Below, in pieces: positions 57,515 to 64,000 of a stretch of DNA of 64,000 nucleotides. The translations under genes and the position numbers were made by a program. Position 1 is the stretch's first letter. Every line of letters starts with the position of its first letter. This DNA comes from Nemania diffusa. Lineage: Eukaryota; Ascomycota; Sordariomycetes; Xylariales; Xylariaceae. The notes below the pieces were generated by a model that was given only the letters and a program-made list of their open reading frames with translations, had not been told where the DNA came from and made no database searches. The stretch spans positions 6,525,001-6,589,000 of the forward strand of contig JBBPUQ010000002.1 of the NCBI GenBank assembly GCA_038501195.1, in the 5' to 3' direction.

Positions 57515-59442
57515 ATGTCTATGATACAGCTCTCCAGGCTTTTGCCGCTGCCTGATGATGAGTTGAAGCAAGTTCTTGACTATGCTGCAACCTTGTCCAA
57601 AGTAGAGGCTGCTGACCATTTTCGCAATTTATTGGGCGACTCCCCGGAAGCCGTCGATTTTATTGCCTCATTCAACTCCAGAAGACAAGACCCTAGGCCA
57701 GCGACTACTAGTACTGGTGTTGCCGGCGGTTCTGGCACTGGTCCCGGTTCTGCTGGTCGCGACCCTGCCGTTGAACCCGTGCCCAAATTCAATAGGGGAC
57801 AAGGCAAGAAGAAGAAGGCGCCTTTACACACGCCTGCGCCAAGAAGGGTGGTGGAATCCGGCCCTCACCTGGGTACTGCGTATAATAAGAAGAGCCTCGA
57901 AGACGACTATGTCGCCCGACGGCCTAGCCCGGTCGCCGCCCCGTCAGTTGCCTCATTGACAGTGAAGACAGTACCACGTCAATCTACAACGCCGCCACCA
58001 CTAAAACCTACCTCATCAGGGCCAGGACGCCTGATATCCGACTTGCCACCTCCTAAGGCTAAGTCAACGCCTGGGTCGCGATCTTCCACACCAGCACCGA
58101 AGACCAAAGTCCACATCTCCGGTGGTACTGCTATGCACGGGGCCTCTACCGCACTATCAGACCTCGATGATGCTATTCGCACTCTTGAGATGACTACGAA
58201 CCCCTCTCAAACAACCGATGCTACCCTACGACGATGCAACTGTGTGGCAGCTCGCCATCCTCTCCTGGTGGCTGCCCCTAACTGCCTTAACTGCGGTAAG
58301 GTGATATGTGTCAAGGAAGGCCTTGGTCCCTGCACGTTCTGCGGCACGCCAATTCTGAGCTCTACGGAAGTGCAGTCCATGATCCGCGAACTGCGGGATG
58401 AGCGAGGTAGAGAGAAGATGGCCAGTGAGTTTTACCTACCAAATCTTTTATCCATTCCGACGACATCCTCTTAAAGGAGCGAGCTTGCTCCATACATGTG
58501 ACATCTACGTGTTCGCCCGTTACATGAATGAAATTGCTAACTTGGTGTATCCAAAGTTGATCGTCAAACTCATAAACGGGCCGATATATCTAAAACACCG
58601 GCACCCTTTTCCAAACCGAAAGAAGCCAACAGCGCGGCGAGTGAGGCTGAGGTTAGGGCTCTAGAGCACCGAGACCGCCTACTTGGTTTCCAGTCCCAGA
58701 ACGCACGCCGAACTACTGTGAGAGATGAAGCTGCCGACTTCGATGTCAGTGGGGCTATGGCTGGGACCGGGGGAAACATTGTAAGTCATCGTCAAAGCCA
58801 TTTGGCTATCTTTTCCCATCCCATCCTAGCAAGTCTCGGAAGCCGCAACTTTCCGGCCGCTTTGTACTGCCACTCTTTCGATGGCGCCTGATTATCTCAT
58901 ATCTCACTATGGCTCTAAAACATTCAACACTGCGTTATAGACGCAATGTGATTAGCAATTGCTGACTGACGCACGTACAGTGGGCAACCCCCGAAGAACG
59001 CGCACGTGAGCTCAAACGTCAACAGAAGATTCTACGGGAAATGGAATGGAATGCCAGGCCAGAATACGAGAAGCGTCGACAGGTACTCAGCATCGACCTG
59101 GTCGGGGGTAAGGTCGTGCGAAAAATGGCGCCCGTCGAACGGCCAGCGAGCCCCGAAGAAGGAGGAGCAGTGCTCCGTACAGATGGGGGTGCCGCGGTCT
59201 TGGAGCAGACGAGCGGGAATCGTGGCGGCGGCAATGGCAATGGCGGCGCTTTTAGCAAGAATCCTCTGCTTGGCGGCTTGATCAAGCCTGTGTTCGACGC
59301 CAAGGGTAAAGGGGCAGCTCAGGAGGGGCGCAAGTCTCATGCTGCGAAGTGGCGGAGGGTTCAGGATGATTTAGATGATAATGAAGGCCTTATCCTGGAT
59401 GGAGGAGTATATGGCCAAGTTGATGAGGTTCAAGGTACTTAG
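57515..59442 (+). CDS. RQT4: ASC-1/TRIP4 zinc-finger protein, Rqt4-like
   Basis: Subunit of the ribosome quality-control trigger complex (Slh1-Cue3-Rqt4; ASC-1 complex in animals), which splits collided ribosomes. Exons 57515-58424, 58557-58780 and 58981-59442 give 531 aa. The N-terminal helical part (LSRLLPLPDDELKQVLDYAA, NLLGDSPEAVDFIASFN) resembles the domain that contacts the helicase or ubiquitin. A disordered Pro/Ser/Lys region follows. The C2HC5 zinc finger spans about residues 241-281: CNCVAARHPLLV, PNCLNCGKVICVKEGLG, PCTFCGTPIL. After it come THKRADISKTPAPFSK, WATPEERARELKRQQKIL and a Gly-rich tail typical of TRIP4-type proteins. The first acceptor (CCAAAG) was chosen by phase and by restoring the family's HKR sequence. 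Confidence 0.9.
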
Positions 59443-62262
59443 ATATTGAGCTTGATCGTGCCATCCGAGTACTCTCTACCAATGCACCTCACTTGCCTCC
59501 TATATGACTACAATTGCCTGCACCATAATGATTTGAGTATGACAGCTCAATGCTGTGATAATGGGTAATATGTTAACTACTCTATCAAGTGCTATTTCAT
59601 ATAGGGATGCCCGCGTCTGCAGGCGTCGCGGTTATTACGTGCGCGTGCAACAGTACATTAGGTACAGCTAACAGGTCGGACGATATGCAACTTAGCTTGT
59701 TGGGTTCAACGAGGCTGGCCCAGTGTTCCCTTGGCCTACCCGCATGGTTACGTATACGGGTAGGATTAGATGGTATCTATTTTCTCAGATACGTGTAGGG
59801 ACCCGTGGGTGACATGTTGTATCTGTTGTGGTAACAGGTCTACTTACCTAGAAGCTAGACAGAAATTCATACCCCTTTCAGAGTCAGTAGGTAGATGCTT
59901 AGCGGGGTAACATTTGAATCCCCCTCACAGTGATATTGACTAGGCCTGAAACTGTGCTGGGCGGGTGGGTGATATAGGTACCTAATGTGTGCTAGAACTA
60001 TCCGGGGTCTAGATTTGCAGGGACCATGGCGGGGGTGCAGCTTAATTTTTTTTCTTCATTTCGGTGTCGTGTAAGAAACACTCTTGAGTCGGCACCTAAA
60101 TACATAGCTCCTTAACAAAAAAAGAGAGATAGAACATTGGGAACTGGTGTTTGAAATGGAGAGATTGGTGAGATTGTGGAATGACAGAAATATATCACAC
60201 GGAAATATACATCGTACCAAGGAACCGAGGTGATCAGTTGGTAGATTACCACCCACTATACGTACCTCTTGATACAGTGCCATGGGACCGTGGTTCGGTG
60301 AGATTACTTACCACCTTACTAGGTCTAGTGAAAGCCCGGCCTCGGTAAAGCGTAGATAGTGTGTGCAAACTATATTTACAAGGTAGTGTAGATCCTCCGT
60401 TGAACGTTCTGTTAACAGTACCTAACGGAACCGCTACTTTTCAGACGCCGGAGAACTGCTAAATCAGCAATAATTCTGCTCTTTTCACTTGGTGTAGGCA
60501 TACAGTAGATACTAGAACAAGACGCACAGTTAAGTTGTTCGTTAGCAAGTAAGTACATAGTAAATATCACTCACGAACGCACGACCTCTACACAGTATGA
60601 TCATTAGGTACCCCACAGAAAATGCCAACACATCAATCAAATCTTGAATCCCACATTATCGTTGAAGAAAGATAAGTACACGAGTAATATACTGTATTGA
60701 CTCAAAGACCATCAGACCGCGCGATCTTGATTTTTCCCTCTCTTTCTCTTTCTCTCTCTCTCTGTGACGTGGACATGGTGATTGACAACGAATCAAAGGA
60801 AGATATGGGGACTTGACACGTACCTCTGCTGAAGGTGGTGAAGACGAACACTAGGTAGTGTAAGTATGCCTCAGATAGGTTAGTAGATGGTGCGAGATGG
60901 TGTGTCCGATTAGCATCATGCAAGCATCCATGTGCATCAACTTACTCGCAGTAGCTAGGTCCCAATCTAAGTCAAGGAACAGACCCCCAGGGTACCGCGT
61001 ACATATACCGTATACCTAAGGTAGGCACCTACATGTAGGTAAGTATTAAGTGGGCTGTTGATCTCTCCCGTCCGGAGATAGTACCTCACATACATACCTA
61101 TGTAGGCAGTTTTTGAGGTTTAGGTGAAATTTTCATCGGACGAGCTTTGCTCTACAACTCGAAAACATACCTACATATGTAGGTAGTGACTAATGGTACC
61201 TAATACCTATTCCCTTTTAGAAGTTTAGAAGCTTGGGAACAGGAACATCCTCTAATGTAGGGCATATCATTTCTCATTCTGCGTACGCTATTGACCTACT
61301 CTATCAATATGGCGATGGGACCTGAAGTATATCTCTCCGGTGCCTGACTAGCAAAATAATAAATAACCGCCACCGACGGCGCTTACAAGCACGCTACAAC
61401 CTCCAAGGCCGCTCCATCTAACGATTCGTGAAATTAGAAATGAAATTAGTTGCTTGGGCATATACTGAATTCAGTGAATCGAACTTTTGCTCTTATGCCT
61501 AGTGCAGATGGGATACCGAGGCGACATACAGAATCATGGTTAGTCGGTAGAGGTTAATACAGTGCCAATTGTGTATCATCTGCACTACCTACACAAAAAC
61601 CCACCTGGGGCAGCACGCTATACCACTAGAGTATACAGTGTGCTGCATCGCTACGCTCACAGCACATCGAGTCGCACTTATCAAGGTACGCTAGCTTTCA
61701 CTACCACTGTATCAGGAAAATAGAAAAAAATCACCAGGCCAACCAACCAGACCAAGCGAGTCGGACCAATTCAACCCTGACCGCCAAAGTGGAAATCAGA
61801 GATTTTTGCTTTTATCCTCCTGGCTCTCGAGTTGAATGCCACGGTTCCCATCTGCTCCCCTCACTTCCATCTACTTACCCCTCCAAGACCGCTGCTGCTG
61901 CTGTTGTACCTCCAGGGAGCGTGCTTGAGCTAAAAAGGACGAACGACGCGGAGCGCATATTGTTTGCGAGCCTTGTACCAACCACTCTGACCGCTTCTGT
62001 GTCGTGCTGGGTCATCTTATCGGCATCTCCGGCACACCGCGCAGACACGCAGACACACCCATTCAGCTACATACCTACCTCTCTCTCTACCTAGCTAGCT
62101 CACGCAGGCTACTGTAGTTACTGTAGTTCACTGTCTCTAGTGTACTGCCTCTGCCTCTCACAGTCCGCGAGCAGGCGCCACACATACACCGACACAAGGC
62201 TAGCTATCTCACCTACTTCTCCTCGCCACATATCAATTGGCTCACAGCCCACCTCACTCACA
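59443..62262. other. 2.8 kb intergenic, no gene seen
   Basis: Rich in TAGGTA/TACCTA motifs. A CT-repeat lies at 60737-60763 and a 37-nt hairpin at 61611-61647. The last few hundred bases are the promoter and leader of the coiled-coil gene. No convincing frame was found. Confidence 0.5.
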
Positions 62263-64000
62263 ATGGGAAACATTCTTTCTACCCTCTCCGGCGCTGACCC
62301 TTTGGCCAAGGACCAGTGGGACAAGAAGATCGCCGAGCAGGAGCAACGAGCAGCTACCCTCGAAGAAGAAGCTGAGGCCCTACGGAAAAAGATCGCTGCC
62401 CTCGAACGCGAGAAGGACGCTACCACCCATGCTGAGCAGCTCAATGGCGCTGCCAAAGAGCAACTGACCACCCTAGAAGAGAAGCTTGCGGCTCTCACCG
62501 AGTCCAAGGAGGCCTTGTCCCAGGAGCTGTCTGCTGCCAAGCAGGATTTGGATGGATCGACAGAGAAGACCCAGTCGCTCGAAAGCGACCTGGCAGCCGT
62601 CAAGAAGGAGCTCGCTGAGGCGACCGCTACACGTGACGCTCTGCAGGCAGAACAGGCCAAGATTGCAGATGAGCTAGCCTTGGCCAAGAAGGCTCTGGAT
62701 GAGCAGAAGGATGCCTTGACCAAGTTGCAGAGCGAAAACCAACAGCTCCAGCAGTCGAATGAGTCCCTCAGCAAGGGGTCTGAGGAACAACTGTCCACCG
62801 TCAACTCCAGTTTGGCCGAGGAGCAGCAGAAACGGTCCGCCTTAGAGCAAGCACAGGAGAAACTGGCTGCTGAACTGAGCGCCGCTAAGGCCGAGGCTGC
62901 CGAGTGGCAAGGGAAGCAAGAGACCCTCCAGACTACACACGACGACCTGGTCGCTCAATCCGAAGCCACCAAAAAGGAGGTTTCCGGGTGGCAAGAGAAA
63001 CACCAGACCTTACAATCTACATACGATAGTCTGGTTAGTGAATCAGATGCCGCTAAGAAGGAGGCAGCCGAATGGCAAAATAAACACGCAACTCTGCAGT
63101 CCACATACGACGCCCTGATTAGCCAATCCGATGCTACAACACAAGAGTCATCCCAATGGCAACAGAAGCACCAGGCCCTGCAGGCGACATATGAGAGTCT
63201 GGAAGCCGAGTCCGAAGCAGCGAAGAAGCAGGTTGCTGAGTGGGAGGAGAAGCACAAGACGCTACAGACAACTTATGACTCCCTCGCCGCCGAACAAGAA
63301 GCCACCAAGAAGCAGGTCGCAGAGTGGCAACAGAAGCACAAGGATCTGCAGGCTACCTACGATAGCCTCGCCAACGACTCCGAGGGTGCCAAGAAGGAGA
63401 CTGTCGAGTGGCAAGCAAAACTAAAGGCCGCCGAGGAGAAGCTAGCCAGCATTGCCAGCGACTTAGAGGCTGCCCAGAAAGACACTGCCTCGTGGCAAGA
63501 GAAGCATACCACCCTTTCCACCGAATTGGATGCCGCGAAGAAGGAGTCATCCGAATGGGAGGCGAAGCACACTACTGTTTCGTCTGAGCTAGACACAGCT
63601 GAGAAGGAATCCGAAGAGTGGGAAGAGAAGCACACCGCCATCTCCAGCGAACTGAGCGCTGCGAAGAAGGAATTATCCGAGTTGCAAGAGAAGAGCCAAG
63701 CCCTGACCACGGAGCTGGATGCCGCAAAGAAGGCATCAGCAGAATGGCAGGAAAAGAGCCAATCTTCGGAGGAGAAGTACAGCACTGTCGCGAAGGACTT
63801 CGAGACTTCTACGCAGGAGGCAGCCGAGCTCAAGGAAAAGCTCGCCGTCTTGACCGCGGAGTTGGATACAGCCAAGAAGGGCTCTTCGGAATTAGAAGAG
63901 AAGCTCAAGGCTATCCAGGGCGAGTCATCCAAGGCATCCGAGGCCCTGTCGCAGGAGCTGGAAGCCGCCAAGAAGGGTCAGCAGGATATACAAGAGAAGT
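62263..64000 (+). CDS. long coiled-coil protein with N-myristoylation motif (3' truncated)
   Basis: Open from ATG 62263 to the window end, 579 codons without a stop or intron; the C-terminus lies outside. MGNILSTL fits the N-myristoylation consensus (Gly2, small residue at position 6), predicting membrane attachment. Everything after about residue 15 is charged and heptad-like, rich in Glu, Lys, Ala, Leu and Gln. From about residue 206 it becomes internal repeats, each beginning with an A/S-E-W-Q-x-K-H block. Seven units of 28 residues (WQEKHQTLQSTYDSLVSESD) are followed by mostly 21-residue units (WEAKHTTVSSELDTAEKE). Both lengths are whole heptads, so the coiled coil stays in register. Similar proteins are generically labelled myosin-tail or SMC-like; there is no ATPase or motor domain here. 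It may be a membrane-tethered spacer; the partner is unknown. Confidence 0.8.
   Translation, partial: MGNILSTLSGADPLAKDQWDKKIAEQEQRAATLEEEAEALRKKIAALEREKDATTHAEQLNGAAKEQLTTLEEKLAALTESKEALSQELSAAKQDLDGSTEKTQSLESDLAAVKKELAEATATRDALQAEQAKIADELALAKKALDEQKDALTKLQSENQQLQQSNESLSKGSEEQLSTVNSSLAEEQQKRSALEQAQEKLAAELSAAKAEAAEWQGKQETLQTTHDDLVAQSEATKKEVSGWQEKHQTLQSTYDSLVSESDAAKKEAAEWQNKHATLQSTYDALISQSDATTQESSQWQQKHQALQATYESLEAESEAAKKQVAEWEEKHKTLQTTYDSLAAEQEATKKQVAEWQQKHKDLQATYDSLANDSEGAKKETVEWQAKLKAAEEKLASIASDLEAAQKDTASWQEKHTTLSTELDAAKKESSEWEAKHTTVSSELDTAEKESEEWEEKHTAISSELSAAKKELSELQEKSQALTTELDAAKKASAEWQEKSQSSEEKYSTVAKDFETSTQEAAELKEKLAVLTAELDTAKKGSSELEEKLKAIQGESSKASEALSQELEAAKKGQQDIQEK

Noticed and set aside
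62118..62804. 228-aa and other minus-strand Ser/Ala-rich frames opposite the coiled-coil gene
   Set aside because: Antisense of the repetitive Glu/Lys/Ala coding sequence.
1..64000. CRISPR arrays, bacterial operons, ribosome-binding sites or riboswitches
   Set aside because: The DNA is eukaryotic with spliced genes; no regularly spaced direct repeats or prokaryotic signals were seen.

Overview
The window is nuclear DNA from a filamentous ascomycete (Pezizomycotina, probably Sordariomycetes; Xylariales is only a guess). The evidence is many short GT-AG introns of about 50-100 nt, a fungal-type elongation factor 3, and fungus-specific families such as Clr5, DUF1996, DUF6594 and DUF3112-like 7TM proteins. 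Most gene models below were built by finding splice sites that restore a conserved reading frame. Exon lengths were checked for phase, and all add up to whole codons except in the degenerate gene near 19 kb.

Layout, 1-17 kb: RNA polymerase III subunit Rpc31 (-), a 3.3 kb gene-poor stretch, elongation factor 3 (+), a small Cys-rich protein (-), a GC-rich alpha/beta hydrolase (+), a GC-rich seven-helix membrane protein (+) and a 182-aa protein of unknown function (-). 18-25 kb is more accessory: an intron-containing tRNA-Tyr, a 384-bp non-autonomous hAT-like element with an 8-bp target duplication sitting in a degenerate retropepsin-like gene, a DUF6594 membrane protein (-) and a secreted DUF1996 protein (-). 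25-37 kb: 13-exon cytosolic glutaminyl-tRNA synthetase (-), Clr5-domain protein (-), GNAT acetyltransferase (-) and glutathione transferase (-).

38-64 kb: a Cys-motif/acidic hypothetical protein (+), an aminoglycoside-phosphotransferase-like gene broken by one in-frame TAG and carrying 23-residue tandem repeats (-), mitochondrial malate dehydrogenase (+), a CofD/YvcK-like protein with an 18-nt exon (-), the ER P5A-ATPase Spf1 (-), a membrane-anchored six-hairpin-glycosidase-like protein (-), the ASC-1/Rqt4 zinc-finger protein (+) and the start of a long coiled-coil protein with an N-myristoylation signal (+), cut off by the window end.

The conserved genes are housekeeping: translation and ribosome quality control (eEF3, GlnRS, Rqt4, tRNA-Tyr), Pol III transcription, ER membrane quality control and the TCA cycle. 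They are not functionally clustered. Long AT-richer intergenic stretches carry many TAGGTA/TACCTA motifs, including seven exact copies of the palindrome TACCTAGGTA, none in coding sequence. I found no convincing novel multi-gene system. The best leads are the hAT-like element and the gene it interrupts, the nonsense-broken kinase-like gene, the heptad-multiple repeats of the coiled-coil protein, and the dispersed palindrome.
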